Source: Pseudomonas sp. RIT409 (lineage in GTDB: Bacteria; Pseudomonadota; Gammaproteobacteria; Pseudomonadales; Pseudomonadaceae). From it: DNA of 56,931 nt. The stretch spans positions 1 to 56,931 of the forward strand of contig NZ_QARE02000029.1 of the NCBI RefSeq assembly GCF_003052515.2, in the 5' to 3' direction. The notes beneath the pieces are model-generated. The model was not told the origin of the DNA and did no database searches. It saw only the letters and a list, made by a program, of their open reading frames with translations. Positions 1 to 8,556 of this stretch are shown here, piece by piece (position 1 is the first letter of the stretch; the number at the start of each line of letters is the position of its first letter). The position numbers were made by a program, and so were the translations under genes.

Positions 1-188
1 CGAGCAGGGCGCTATTCGTCCTCGGACAGCCCATATCCTGCAGCCACGCTCGCGGTCCTAAGCTCGGCCGTCGTCGCAGTGCTGGCATTTGTACGCCAGT
101 GATTTCCGCTCGTCCAATGACAGAAGCCCATTCTTGTCTGTGCTGATCGCGATAAACTCCTGGCACTTCATCGGCGCAAGGTCATGGC

Positions 189-1094
189 GTGATCAGAGAA
201 ATCAAAACCTTCATCAGCGTCGCACGACGCGGTTCGTTCGCGGCGGCCGGACAAGAGGTGGGGCTGAGCCCATCGGCGGTGAGTGCGCAGATTCGCACCC
301 TGGAAGACGGCCTGGGCGTGAAGTTGTTCGAGCGTTCTGGCCGCGCGATTTCGCTCAATCCGGCAGGCCAGCGGGCCGTTCCGCTCGCCGAGGAGATGCT
401 GCAACTCTATTCCCGGATGGGCACGCCGGATGCCGACAACGACTTTCGCGGCGCATTGCGCATTGGTGCGATTGGCACGGCGCAGACCGGGATCCTGCCG
501 CAGGTGCTGGTGGCGCTGAAGGACCGTGCGCCGTTCATCGAGGCCAGTGTGGTGCCCGGCGTGTCGCTGCATCTGCTGAGCCTGGTGGATTCGGGCGATC
601 TGGACCTGGCGATCATGATCACGCCTCCTTTTGCATTGCCCAAGGACCTGCGCGCTGAAGTCATAGCCCGTGAACCCTTCGTGCTGATCACGCCCCCGGA
701 CGTGGAGGGCGACGACCCCCTGATGTTGCTGCAAGACCATCCATTCATTCGTTACGACCGGAATTCTTTCGGTGGTCGCTCAGTGACGCGCTTCCTCCGT
801 GAGCACCGGTTGCAGGTCCGCCAAACGCTGGAACTGGATGAACTGGATGCCATTGTCAAAATGGTGGGCAGCGGATTGGGTGTCGCTCTGGTGCCGATGG
901 CAGGGGTGTGGCTTGAAAACAGCTCGGCGGTGCGAATGCTGCCATTGGGCGAACGGGTGTTTTTCCGCGAGATCGTTTTGCTGAGCCGCTACGCACATCG
1001 CGAAGCACCGCTTTTTCGTCTTTTCAGGACGTGTGTCATGGATGCGATGGCGAGCCTCAGGCCTGCGCACCCATCCATTGACGTCGGCGAATGA
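189..1094 (+). CDS. LysR-family transcriptional regulator
   Basis: This is a 301-residue LysR-type DNA-binding regulator. The N-terminal winged helix-turn-helix covers about residues 1-60 (SFAAAGQEVGLSPSAVSAQI), and a substrate-binding-like effector domain follows from about residue 88. The GTG at 189 puts the HTH at the usual distance from the N-terminus and has a weak AAGG upstream. The next gene, a VOC protein, lies 117 bp downstream on the same strand and could be a target or simply a neighbour. The effector is unknown; family assignment is firm, function is not. Confidence 0.9.
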   Translation: MIREIKTFISVARRGSFAAAGQEVGLSPSAVSAQIRTLEDGLGVKLFERSGRAISLNPAGQRAVPLAEEMLQLYSRMGTPDADNDFRGALRIGAIGTAQTGILPQVLVALKDRAPFIEASVVPGVSLHLLSLVDSGDLDLAIMITPPFALPKDLRAEVIAREPFVLITPPDVEGDDPLMLLQDHPFIRYDRNSFGGRSVTRFLREHRLQVRQTLELDELDAIVKMVGSGLGVALVPMAGVWLENSSAVRMLPLGERVFFREIVLLSRYAHREAPLFRLFRTCVMDAMASLRPAHPSIDVGE

Positions 1095-1211
1095 AGCGCC
1101 AAGGCTGCCGATGCAACGAAATTATCGTTGCTCAGCCCTCAGGATATCCGCTTTCCATCCACCGCTTTTGCGACAAGAATCACTGCACACAACCATTGGC
1201 AGGATCCTACC

Positions 1212-1637
1212 GTGAGTCTTTCTCCCTTCCATCTCGCTATTCCCGTGTACGACCTTGCCGCGGCCCGGCATTTCTACGGCGAGGTCTTCGGACTGTCCGA
1301 GGGCCGGTCGAGCGCTCAGTGGGTAGACTTCGATTTCTATGGCCATCAGTTGGTCATCCACGAGCACCCACAGACCGCGTCCCAGGCGTCGGCGCACTCG
1401 AATGCGGTCGACGGGCACGACGTGCCTGTACCGCACTTCGGCGTGGTGTTGAAGTGGGATGAATGGGAGGCGTTGGCGGAGCGGCTGCGCGCCCGACAGA
1501 CCCCATTCGTGATCGAACCCTATGTGCGTTTCAAGGGGCAGGTCGGGGAGCAGGCGACCATGTTTCTGTTCGACCCTTGCGGCAATGCGCTGGAATTCAA
1601 GGCCTTCAAGGACATCGGGCAACTGTTTGCCAAGTAG
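1212..1637 (+). CDS. VOC-superfamily (glyoxalase/dioxygenase-fold) protein
   Basis: This 141-residue single-unit vicinal-oxygen-chelate protein is probably a cytosolic metal-dependent lyase, isomerase or dioxygenase of unknown substrate. The first beta strand FHLAIPVYDL with an early His, the AARHFYGEVFG helix and the C-terminal DPCGNALEFKAF strand with its metal-ligand Glu are typical of the fold. An upstream in-frame start at 1128 would add 28 residues with no VOC similarity, so the GTG at 1212, directly before the first domain strand, is preferred. The gene follows a LysR regulator and converges on a Nudix gene. Confidence 0.82.
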   Translation: MSLSPFHLAIPVYDLAAARHFYGEVFGLSEGRSSAQWVDFDFYGHQLVIHEHPQTASQASAHSNAVDGHDVPVPHFGVVLKWDEWEALAERLRARQTPFVIEPYVRFKGQVGEQATMFLFDPCGNALEFKAFKDIGQLFAK

Positions 1638-1675
1638 GGGCGTGACAGGTCGTTGCTAGCGCAGAACCGCCAGTC

Positions 1676-2044
1676 TCAGCGGACGTTGTCGCTGAGAAAT
1701 GCTTTGACGATGGATTTGGCGGCTGGGTTGACCTTAAGGTTACCCAGCTCCTTGGCGGTGAACCATCGGCAATCGGCGATTTCGTTACGTGGGGCCGGGG
1801 TCGCCATGAAGGTGACCGAGACCTCGAAAACGTGGTGAAGCACCTCGCCACCTTCGAAGCGGGTAACGAAGTCCAACTCCTCCAGGATCAACCCGGTCTC
1901 CTCGCGCAACTCTCGCGCTGCGGCTTGGGCAGGCGATTCATTGGCCTCGACTTTGCCGCCCGGCAGTGTCCAGCGAGACTTGGGTTTGCGCACGTACAGA
2001 ATGTGGTTATCCCGTCGGCAAATGACTGTGGCGCGTTCTTTCAT
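1676..2044 (-). CDS. Nudix hydrolase
   Basis: This is a 122-residue cytosolic Nudix pyrophosphohydrolase, which cleaves nucleoside diphosphate-linked substrates using Mg2+. The Nudix box is complete at about residues 30-52: it begins GGKVEANES, with the Glu seven residues after the first Gly, and ends RELREETGL. The small size fits a MutT-like or NUDT-type hydrolase, but the substrate cannot be read from sequence. The inner Met at 2044 gives the standard N-terminus (MKERATVICRRDNHILYVRK); a Met five codons earlier is possible. It converges on the VOC gene. Confidence 0.9.
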   Translation of the reverse strand: MKERATVICRRDNHILYVRKPKSRWTLPGGKVEANESPAQAAARELREETGLILEELDFVTRFEGGEVLHHVFEVSVTFMATPAPRNEIADCRWFTAKELGNLKVNPAAKSIVKAFLSDNVR

Positions 2045-2238
2045 TGGATGTCCCTCCACCGTACAACCTGTGAGATGCGCGTGCCGGAGCGATCGTCACG
2101 CGGATGTCACAAAAGCTTCATATAAGGCTTCGAAGCACTAACGGTGCCAATGTTCCCCAGCCCTCGAATTGAGGGCTCATTTTCTTCCGGATGACCCCAA
2201 GCTTAGCGAACCGCACGGTAGAGAACGCTGCAATACCG

Positions 2239-2544
2239 TTACGGTTTCTTGACCGTCGATTTCTCATGGGGGGCGCTGTTCGCGTCCACCGGGACGCGTG
2301 GGGCACTTGTCTTTGACTTGGGTGAAATCTTCTCTGCCGAGCCTGGCGGGTCGGGCACAGCGGATCGCTTTTCGTAGCCTTGAGCATCCCCGCCATTGCC
2401 TCCGGCCGGAGAAGAAGGGTTCACACCCGGCGGCAACGCTGAGCCTTCCACGTCGCCCGCGGCCATGGCTGTGCTTGATATCAACGCGTAGGTGCTAACC
2501 AGGACGGCTGCGGTCAGCAAACGCTTGAGTGTGTGAGTGCGCAT
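2239..2544 (-). CDS. Small exported proline-rich hypothetical protein
   Basis: I do not recognise a family. The 101-residue product starts with a clear Sec signal peptide (MRTHTLKRLLTAAVLVSTY, cleavage likely after TAMA near residue 28). The rest is a low-complexity, Pro/Ser/Gly/Lys-rich tail with no predicted fold and a lysine-rich C-terminus. A GGAG ribosome-binding site lies about 8 bases before the start. It is probably a periplasmic or cell-envelope protein. It is transcribed away from the ABC transporter operon that begins at 2916. Confidence 0.65.
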   Translation of the reverse strand: MRTHTLKRLLTAAVLVSTYALISSTAMAAGDVEGSALPPGVNPSSPAGGNGGDAQGYEKRSAVPDPPGSAEKISPKSKTSAPRVPVDANSAPHEKSTVKKP

Positions 2545-2670
2545 GATCGATCTCCGTTAGTAGCGATGGTGACAAAGTCACTGTCGTCAAATCTTGGGCA
2601 CCGGTCGGGAAAGTAATGTGCCCCTGCAGTGACGAGTGGCTCGGCTCCAATGCTGACGCATGTGCGCTCA

Positions 2671-2692
2671 GTTGTGGCGCACCGCGCACAAC
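2671..2692. promoter_or_regulatory. Inverted repeat GTTGTG-N10-CACAAC, possible activator site
   Basis: Perfect 6-bp arms separated by 10 bp are visible. The repeat is about 150 bp upstream of the predicted start driven by the -24/-12 element, a distance typical of enhancer-binding activators of sigma-54 promoters. The protein that would bind is unknown. Confidence 0.3.
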
Positions 2693-2829
2693 CCTGGGGC
2701 TTCGTGACACGCCATGGGGTAAACGGTAGCGCAACCGGGTACGGCTACGCGGTTACAAGAACCGGCCGAGGATTGCTAGCCCCTTGATATTGCTGGCCTT
2801 TCGCTGTGTGTTGCGTTCTGGCCATTCTG

Positions 2830-2845
2830 TGGCACACTTTCTGCT
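2830..2845 (+). promoter_or_regulatory. Candidate sigma-54 promoter of the ABC transporter operon
   Basis: The sequence TGGCACACTTTCTGCT fits the RpoN consensus TGGCACG-N4-TTGCW at most positions, with GG and GC at the required spacing. It lies 70 bp upstream of the binding-protein start, leaving room for a leader that includes the 16-bp palindrome. No enhancer-binding protein gene is in the window, so NtrC or another distant activator would be needed. Confidence 0.5.
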
Positions 2846-2870
2846 GTCTATTCCGCTGTTACATACACGT

Positions 2871-2886
2871 TTCCGCTATAGCGGAA
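2871..2886. promoter_or_regulatory. Perfect palindrome TTCCGCTATAGCGGAA, candidate IclR operator
   Basis: This is a 16-bp perfect dyad. Its size and AT centre resemble operators of IclR-family regulators, and an IclR gene lies within the same locus (6531). It would sit just downstream of the start predicted from the -24/-12 element, a repressor-like position. A partial half site TATTCCGC lies about 20 bp upstream. Confidence 0.5.
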
Positions 2887-2915
2887 TATTACATCATCTC
2901 GGCGGAGTTCATTCC

Positions 2916-3761
2916 ATGAAGCGCGGACCCTCTTTCTTGAAAGCCTGTGCATTCGTTCTGGTAGCAGCAGGGCTGGCAGCCACTGCCCAGGCGGCGGACA
3001 GCAAGCTCGACAGCGTATTGCAGCGTGGTCATTTGGTGGTCGGCACCGGCAGCACCAATGCGCCTTGGCATTTCCAGGGGGCCGATGGCAAATTGCAGGG
3101 CTTCGATATCGACATCGCACGCATCGTCGCCAAAGGCTTGTTCAACGACCCCAATAAAGTGGAGTTCGTGGTGCAGTCTTCCGATGCGCGGATTCCCAAC
3201 CTGCTGACCGACAAGGTCGACATGAGCTGTCAGTTCATCACGGTCACCGCCAGCCGCGCCCAACAGGTGGCGTTTACCCTGCCGTACTACCGCGAAGGTG
3301 TGGCACTGCTGCTGCCTGCCAACAGCAAATACCAGGAAATCGACGATCTCAAAGCGGCGGGCGACGGCGTCACTGTCGCGGTGCTGCAAAACGTGTATGC
3401 CGAAGAGCTGGTTCATCAGGCCCTGCCCAAAGCCAAGGTCGATCAATATGACAGCGTCGACTTGATGTACCAGGCCATCAATTCCGGGCGTGCCGACGCG
3501 GCCGCTACTGATCAGTCTTCGGTCAAATACCTGATGGTGCAGAACCCAGGCCGCTACCGCTCTCCAGCCTTCGCCTGGAGCCCGCAAACCTACGCCTGCG
3601 CGGTCAAGCGCGGCGATCAGGACTGGCTGAACTTCGTTAACACTGCCTTGCATGAAGCCATGACCGGTGTTGAGTTCCCGACCTACGCAGAGTCGTTCAA
3701 GAAGTGGTTCGGCGTTGAGTTGCCGACGCCACAGATCGGTTTCCCGATGGAATACAAGTGA
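2916..3761 (+). CDS. ABC transporter periplasmic binding protein, polar amino-acid/amino-sugar-acid type
   Basis: This 281-residue family-3 solute-binding protein captures a polar substrate in the periplasm for the permeases encoded next to it. A Sec signal peptide runs from MKRGPSFLK to about residue 26 (cleavage after AQA), followed by the typical first strand RGHLVVGTGSTNAPWHF and the GFDIDIARIVAKGL helix. An upstream in-frame start at 2784 would cover the promoter region and spoil the signal peptide, so 2916 is chosen. The family suggests amino acids, but the neighbouring lyase and keto-sugar-acid kinase suggest D-glucosaminate. First gene of a five-gene run. Confidence 0.88.
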   Translation: MKRGPSFLKACAFVLVAAGLAATAQAADSKLDSVLQRGHLVVGTGSTNAPWHFQGADGKLQGFDIDIARIVAKGLFNDPNKVEFVVQSSDARIPNLLTDKVDMSCQFITVTASRAQQVAFTLPYYREGVALLLPANSKYQEIDDLKAAGDGVTVAVLQNVYAEELVHQALPKAKVDQYDSVDLMYQAINSGRADAAATDQSSVKYLMVQNPGRYRSPAFAWSPQTYACAVKRGDQDWLNFVNTALHEAMTGVEFPTYAESFKKWFGVELPTPQIGFPMEYK

Positions 3762-3866
3762 TCCGCGTGGCGGGCTCGACATCCGCTGCTTGCTGATCGC
3801 GGCTGCCACTGAATTGACGGGGGCGGTGAAGGCCACGGCGCCTTCCTGCCTCAGGTGCCCTTGACC

Positions 3867-4529
3867 ATGAATTATCAGTTGAACTTTGCAGCAGTCTGGC
3901 GGGACTTCCCCAGCCTGCTGGCGGGACTGGGATTAGGGCTTGAATTGGCCCTGGTCTCCATCGCCATCGGCTGCGTGATCGGCCTGATGGCTGCGTTTGC
4001 GATGCTGTCGAAATACCGCGCGTTGCGCGTCGTGTCGTCGGTGTACGTCACGGTGGTCCGCAATACGCCCATCCTGGTGTTGATCCTGCTGATCTACTTT
4101 GCCATGCCGACACTGGGCCTGCGCCTGGACAAAATCCCTTCGTTCATTGTCACCCTGTCGCTGTACGCAGGGGCGTATCTGACCGAGGTGTTCCGTGCAG
4201 GGTTGCTCAGCATCCACAAGGGCCAGCGCGAGGCCGGGCTGGCGATCGGCCTGGGCGAGTGGCAGGTGCGGGCTTACATCATCGTGCCGGTGATGCTGCG
4301 CAACGTACTGCCCGCGCTCTCCAACAACTTCATCTCGTTGTTCAAAGACACCTCGCTGGCTGCGGCTATCGCGGTTCCCGAGCTGACTTATTACGCGCGC
4401 AAAATCAACGTCGAGAGCTACCGGGTCATCGAAACCTGGCTGGTGACTACGGCGTTGTATGTCGCGGCTTGTTACCTCATCGCCATGCTCTTGCGCTACC
4501 TCGAACAGCGCTTGGCGATTCGCCGCTAG
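3867..4529 (+). CDS. ABC transporter permease, HisM/GltK type
   Basis: This is a 220-residue inner-membrane permease of the polar amino acid importer family. It has about five hydrophobic segments and the cytoplasmic EAA loop (EAGLAIGLGEWQVRAYIIVP) that docks on the ATPase. The likely start is the ATG at 3867; a GTG four codons upstream (3855) is also possible, since neither has a strong ribosome-binding site. It follows the binding-protein gene after about 105 bp and is paired with the permease at 4542, as expected for a heterodimeric channel. Confidence 0.9.
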   Translation: MNYQLNFAAVWRDFPSLLAGLGLGLELALVSIAIGCVIGLMAAFAMLSKYRALRVVSSVYVTVVRNTPILVLILLIYFAMPTLGLRLDKIPSFIVTLSLYAGAYLTEVFRAGLLSIHKGQREAGLAIGLGEWQVRAYIIVPVMLRNVLPALSNNFISLFKDTSLAAAIAVPELTYYARKINVESYRVIETWLVTTALYVAACYLIAMLLRYLEQRLAIRR

Positions 4530-4541
4530 GAGGGCTGGGGC

Positions 4542-5204
4542 ATGTACCAACAACCCACATGGCTACAGGAGTTGTGGATTGCGCGGGAGGCGCTGTGGAA
4601 TGGATTTCTGACCAGCGTGCAGTGCGCCGGGCTGGCGATTGTCTGCGGCACGGTGATTGGCGTGTTCGCCGGGTTGATCCTGACCTATGGCAAATGGTGG
4701 GCGCGCCTGCCGTTTCGCGCCTACGTCGACCTGATTCGCGGCACCCCTGTGTTCGTGCTGGTGCTGGCCTGCTTTTACATGGCTCCGGCACTGGGCTGGC
4801 AGATCTCGGCCTTCAATGCGGGAGCGTTGGGCCTGACCTTGTTCTGCGGCTCCCACGTGGCGGAAATCGTCCGCGGCGCGTTGCAGGCCATTCCGCGTGG
4901 TCAACTGGAAGCGGGCAAGGCCATCGGCCTGACGTTCGGCCAGTCGCTGAGCTACGTCTTGCTGCCTCAGGCGCTGCGCCAGATGCTTCCGACCTGGGTC
5001 AACTCGTCCACCGAGATCGTCAAGGCCTCGACTCTGCTGTCGGTGATTGGCGTGGCTGAATTGCTGCTCAGTACCCAGCAGGTGATCGCGCGCAATTTCA
5101 TGACCTTGCAGTTTTACCTGTTCGCAGGCTTTCTCTTCTTCGTCATCAACTACGCCATCGAGCTTCTCGGGCGGCGCATCGAAAAACGGGTGGCTTTGCC
5201 ATGA
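4542..5204 (+). CDS. ABC transporter permease, HisQ/GltJ type
   Basis: This 220-residue integral membrane protein is the second half of the importer channel. It contains several transmembrane helices and an EAA loop (EAGKAIGLTFGQSLSYVLLP). AGGAGG lies directly upstream of the ATG. The 3' end overlaps the ATPase start at ATGA (5201-5204), indicating translational coupling. It is similar in layout to the preceding permease, consistent with an old duplication, and works with it and the ATPase at 5201. Confidence 0.9.
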   Translation: MYQQPTWLQELWIAREALWNGFLTSVQCAGLAIVCGTVIGVFAGLILTYGKWWARLPFRAYVDLIRGTPVFVLVLACFYMAPALGWQISAFNAGALGLTLFCGSHVAEIVRGALQAIPRGQLEAGKAIGLTFGQSLSYVLLPQALRQMLPTWVNSSTEIVKASTLLSVIGVAELLLSTQQVIARNFMTLQFYLFAGFLFFVINYAIELLGRRIEKRVALP

Positions 5205-5992
5205 CACAGATTCAAACCGCGACCGTCGCCCCGGCCCTGCTGAGCATCGAAGGGCTGCACAAATCCTATGGCCCTGTAGAAGTGTTGAAGGGCGTTGACC
5301 TGAAAATGAACAAGGGCAACGTGGTGACCCTGATCGGCTCAAGTGGCTCGGGCAAGACCACGCTGTTGCGTTGCGTGAACCTGCTGGAAGAGTTTCAGGG
5401 CGGCCACATTCGCCTGGAAGGCCAGGACATCGGCTACAGCGAGGTCAATGGCAAGCGGGTGCGACATCCCGAAAAAGTCATCGCCCAGCACCGCGCGATG
5501 ACCGGCATGGCGTTTCAGCAATTCAACCTGTTTCCGCACCTGACCGCCCTGCAGAACGTGACCCTGGGGCTGCTCAAGGTCAAGAAACTGCCCAAGGACC
5601 AGGCCATCGCGCTGGCGGAAAAATGGCTCGAGCGAGTCGGTTTGCTCGAGCGCCGCAATCACTATCCGGGCCAGTTGTCCGGCGGCCAGCAGCAGCGCGT
5701 CGCCATCGCCCGTGCCATTGCCATGAACCCGAGCCTGATGCTGTTCGACGAAGTCACTTCGGCACTGGATCCGGAGTTGGTCGGCGAAGTGCTCAGCGTG
5801 ATCAAGGGGTTGGCCGAGGAGGGTATGACCATGCTGCTGGTCACTCATGAAATGCGTTTTGCGTACGAAGTTTCGGACCAGATCGTGTTCATGAATCAAG
5901 GCCGCATCGAGGAGCAAGGCCCGCCCAAAACCCTGTTCGAGCAGCCAAAGTCGGCTCGGCTCGCAGAATTTTTGAAGAACATCCGTTTCTGA
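5201..5992 (+). CDS. ABC transporter ATP-binding protein, GlnQ/HisP type
   Basis: This is the 263-residue ATPase that powers the importer from the cytoplasmic face. All motifs are present: Walker A GSSGSGKTT, Q-loop QQFNLFPH, signature LSGGQQQRV, Walker B LMLFDEVTSALD and the switch His in LLVTHE. It starts inside the stop of the preceding permease gene. Sequence and length are those of polar amino acid ABC ATPases; the real substrate is inferred from the locus, not from this protein. Confidence 0.93.
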   Translation: MTQIQTATVAPALLSIEGLHKSYGPVEVLKGVDLKMNKGNVVTLIGSSGSGKTTLLRCVNLLEEFQGGHIRLEGQDIGYSEVNGKRVRHPEKVIAQHRAMTGMAFQQFNLFPHLTALQNVTLGLLKVKKLPKDQAIALAEKWLERVGLLERRNHYPGQLSGGQQQRVAIARAIAMNPSLMLFDEVTSALDPELVGEVLSVIKGLAEEGMTMLLVTHEMRFAYEVSDQIVFMNQGRIEEQGPPKTLFEQPKSARLAEFLKNIRF

Positions 5993-6015
5993 ACGCTCAA
6001 CCAAGGAGTTATGAC

Positions 6016-6408
6016 ATGAGCATTACCCGTTACGGCGCCGGTAGCACCGCAGGTGGCGGCCAGCCACGTCCGTTCGCTCGCGCTGTAGAGGCTGACGGCT
6101 GGCTGCATGTGTCCGGCCAGGTGCCCGCTGAGAACGGCGAGATCATCGTCGGGGGCATCGTCGAGCAGACCCACAAGACCATGCAGAACCTGATTGCGAT
6201 CCTCGATGAAGCCGGTTACGGCCTCGAAGATGTGGTTCGGGTCGGTGTCTGGTTGGAAGATCCCCGGGATTTCTGGAGTTTCAATAAGGTGTTCGGTGAG
6301 TATTTCAAACCGGAGCACGCCCCGGCGCGGGCCTGTGTGCAAGCGAGCATGATGGTGGACTGCAAGGTCGAGATCGACTGCATCGCTTACAAGAAAAAGT
6401 CGCTTTAA
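6016..6408 (+). CDS. RidA-family enamine/imine deaminase
   Basis: This 130-residue YjgF/YER057c/UK114 protein hydrolyses reactive enamine/imine intermediates released by PLP-dependent dehydratases. The conserved Arg (in APARACVQASMMV) and the later Glu of the active site (VEIDCIAY) are both present, so it should be catalytically competent. AAGGAG lies 8 bases upstream of the ATG. Its position between an importer and a PLP lyase (7339) is the arrangement expected if it clears the lyase's intermediate. A second RidA is encoded at 20476. Confidence 0.9.
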   Translation: MSITRYGAGSTAGGGQPRPFARAVEADGWLHVSGQVPAENGEIIVGGIVEQTHKTMQNLIAILDEAGYGLEDVVRVGVWLEDPRDFWSFNKVFGEYFKPEHAPARACVQASMMVDCKVEIDCIAYKKKSL

Positions 6409-6530
6409 GCCTCGAGCCCGCCGCGTGGTTGGCCACTTGCGGCTCAACGCGTGCGGCTTGAAACTGTCGCCCTCTTTTTCTAGGCGTGAGGTGCTCTTCG
6501 CCCCACGCCACTCAGCTCGGAACTGCTGCT

Positions 6531-7295
6531 ATGACAGAAGACACCATCAAACGCCGGGCCCGAGGTTTAGACCGGGCGTTCGATATTCTGGATTTCCTCA
6601 AGGTGACGGGCTCGCCGTTGCGCCCCAACGAAATCGCCAGTGGTATCGGCAGCCCGAAATCGACGGTGTATGAGCTGGTCGCTTCATTGCTGGAACGGCG
6701 CATTCTGGAAAACGTCGGCAAGGACGGCCACGTCTACCTGGGGCGGCAGTTGTACTTCCTGGGGCAGGCGCACCTTCGGCATTTCGATTTCACCCGCGAG
6801 GCGGAAATCAGTCTGGGAGAAATCGTCGAGCAGACTCGCGAAACCGCGCAGATGTGTCTGCTCAACGGCCGCAAATACACGGTCGCCCTGATGAAAGAGG
6901 GCGCCCGGCACTTCCGCATTTCCTCGGACGTCGGCGAAGACGCGCCCATTCCCTGGACCGCTTCCGGCCGCCTGCTGCTGGGCCACCTGACCGATCAGGC
7001 GATCATCGACTTGATCGACCCTGACGACTTCATCCTGCCAGATGGCCAGCGGCTGGCAGTGGACACGTTCATTCAGGAAATCCGCAAGGCCCATGAAGAT
7101 GGCTTTTTTTCCTTCAACAGCATTGCCGACACCTTTACCCACTGTTTCGCCGCCCCCGTGCGTGACAAGCAGGGCATCTGTATCGCCACGCTGTGCATCG
7201 TCGCCCCGCGGGCCGATGCCACGGCCCATTACGAGCATTACCGGCGCGTACTGATCGACAGTGCGAACGGCCTGGCTCGCAGGGTCAACGATTAA
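6531..7295 (+). CDS. IclR-family transcriptional regulator
   Basis: This 254-residue regulator has an N-terminal winged HTH (RPNEIASGIGSPKSTVYELV) and a GAF-like IclR effector domain from about residue 80. A GTG at 6486 would add 15 residues outside the domain, so the ATG at 6531 is preferred. IclR proteins in sugar-acid loci usually bind the pathway substrate or a keto-deoxy sugar acid. The gene sits in the middle of the locus and is the natural candidate to bind the palindrome at 2871. Whether it represses or activates cannot be told from sequence. Confidence 0.9.
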   Translation: MTEDTIKRRARGLDRAFDILDFLKVTGSPLRPNEIASGIGSPKSTVYELVASLLERRILENVGKDGHVYLGRQLYFLGQAHLRHFDFTREAEISLGEIVEQTRETAQMCLLNGRKYTVALMKEGARHFRISSDVGEDAPIPWTASGRLLLGHLTDQAIIDLIDPDDFILPDGQRLAVDTFIQEIRKAHEDGFFSFNSIADTFTHCFAAPVRDKQGICIATLCIVAPRADATAHYEHYRRVLIDSANGLARRVND

Positions 7296-7338
7296 CGGTT
7301 CGTTACTTCGAACAGAACACGCATTCAGGAGAACATTC

Positions 7339-8544
7339 ATGCACATCGCCGCCCTCGAAAAAGGCGCCGCCCAACCGGGCGATCAACTGGTCCGTGACGT
7401 CAGCCTGCCGGCGCTGGTCATCCACGATGCGGCACTGGAACACAACCTGCGCTGGATGCAGAAGTTCGTCAACGACAGCGGCGCCGAACTCGCGCCCCAT
7501 GGCAAGACCAGCATGGTGCCGGTCCTGTTTCGCCGTCAGCTCGATCACGGGGCCTGGGGCATGACCCTGGCGAGTGCGACGCAGACCCGGGCGGCCTACG
7601 TCAATGGTGTGCGGCGCGTGCTGATGGCCAACCAACTGGTTGGGGCGCCGAACATGGCTATCATCGCTGAGATGCTCGCCGACGCCACCTTTGACTTCCA
7701 CTGCATGGTCGATCATCCGGACAACGTCGAAGCCTTAGGTCAATTCTTCGCCACTAAAGGCGTGCAGCTCAATGTGATGATCGAGTACGGCGTGGTGGGC
7801 GGTCGTTGCGGTTGCCGCAGTGAGGCCGAGGTCATGGCCCTGGCAGACGCCATTGCGGCGCAACCCGCCCTCAAACTGACCGGTATAGAGGGTTACGAAG
7901 GCGTGATCCATGGCGACAAGGCCATTGCCGGGATCCGTGCATTCGCGGCGTCGTTGGTGAAGCTGGCCATCGACCTTCAGGACAAGGGCGCGTTTGCGCT
8001 GGCGCGTCCGATCGTCACCGCTTCCGGGTCGGCCTGGTACGACCTGATCGCTGAGGAATTCGACAGGCAGGACGTGCGCGAGCGCTTTCTTGCCGTGCTG
8101 CGGCCCGGCAGTTATGTGGTGCATGACCACGGCATCTACAAGCAAGCGCAATGCTGCGTGCTCGACCGCCGACAGGACTTGAGCGAAGGCTTGCAGCCGG
8201 CGCTGGAAGTCTGGGCACATGTGCAATCACTGCCAGAGCCGGGCTTTGCCGTCATCGCCATGGGCAAGCGTGACGTCGCTTTCGACGCAGGCATGCCCAA
8301 TCCGATCAAACGCTACCGGGCCGGTGTGGTGCCGGCGCAGGGCGATGATGTCAGCGCCTGCACAGTGACCGCAGTGATGGACCAGCACGCGTTCATGACC
8401 GTCGCCGAGGGCTGCGAGCTGAAGGTGGGGGATATTATTTCCTTCGGCACCTCGCATCCGTGCCTGACCTTCGACAAGTGGCGCACCGGTTGCCTGGTGG
8501 GCGACGACCTGGGCGTCATCGAAACCTTCAGCACCTGTTTCTGA
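7339..8544 (+). CDS. DSD1-fold PLP-dependent amino-acid deaminase, probable D-glucosaminate dehydratase/ammonia-lyase
   Basis: This 401-residue fold-III PLP enzyme belongs to the D-serine dehydratase/D-threonine aldolase group. The PLP lysine is K56 in APHGKTSM. The C-terminal D-ser_dehydrat domain has the His-x-Cys metal pair (GTSHPCLTFDKW), as in zinc-dependent DSD1 enzymes. The adjacent KDG-type kinase and RidA make D-glucosaminate to 2-keto-3-deoxygluconate plus ammonia the best guess; D-serine or D-threonine are alternatives. The start at 7339 has AGGAG upstream. Family is secure, substrate is inferred. Confidence 0.8.
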   Translation: MHIAALEKGAAQPGDQLVRDVSLPALVIHDAALEHNLRWMQKFVNDSGAELAPHGKTSMVPVLFRRQLDHGAWGMTLASATQTRAAYVNGVRRVLMANQLVGAPNMAIIAEMLADATFDFHCMVDHPDNVEALGQFFATKGVQLNVMIEYGVVGGRCGCRSEAEVMALADAIAAQPALKLTGIEGYEGVIHGDKAIAGIRAFAASLVKLAIDLQDKGAFALARPIVTASGSAWYDLIAEEFDRQDVRERFLAVLRPGSYVVHDHGIYKQAQCCVLDRRQDLSEGLQPALEVWAHVQSLPEPGFAVIAMGKRDVAFDAGMPNPIKRYRAGVVPAQGDDVSACTVTAVMDQHAFMTVAEGCELKVGDIISFGTSHPCLTFDKWRTGCLVGDDLGVIETFSTCF

Positions 8545-8556
8545 CGAGAGCCCGCC

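Larger units (their letters stand above)
2545..2915. other. Intergenic control region of the ABC/IclR catabolic locus
   Basis: These 371 bp contain no gene. They hold, in order, an inverted repeat GTTGTG-N10-CACAAC (2671-2692), a sigma-54-type -24/-12 element (2830-2845), a single TATTCCGC half site near 2850 and a perfect 16-bp palindrome (2871-2886). All lie upstream of the binding-protein gene at 2916. The arrangement suggests activation from upstream and repression or modulation at the palindrome. Confidence 0.5.

Noticed and set aside
58..171. 37-codon minus-strand frame with CQHC near its end, next to the first LysR gene
   Set aside because: The product looks protein-like, but there is no ribosome-binding site and only 17 bp separate its start from the divergent LysR start, too little for promoters. 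Not supported enough to call.
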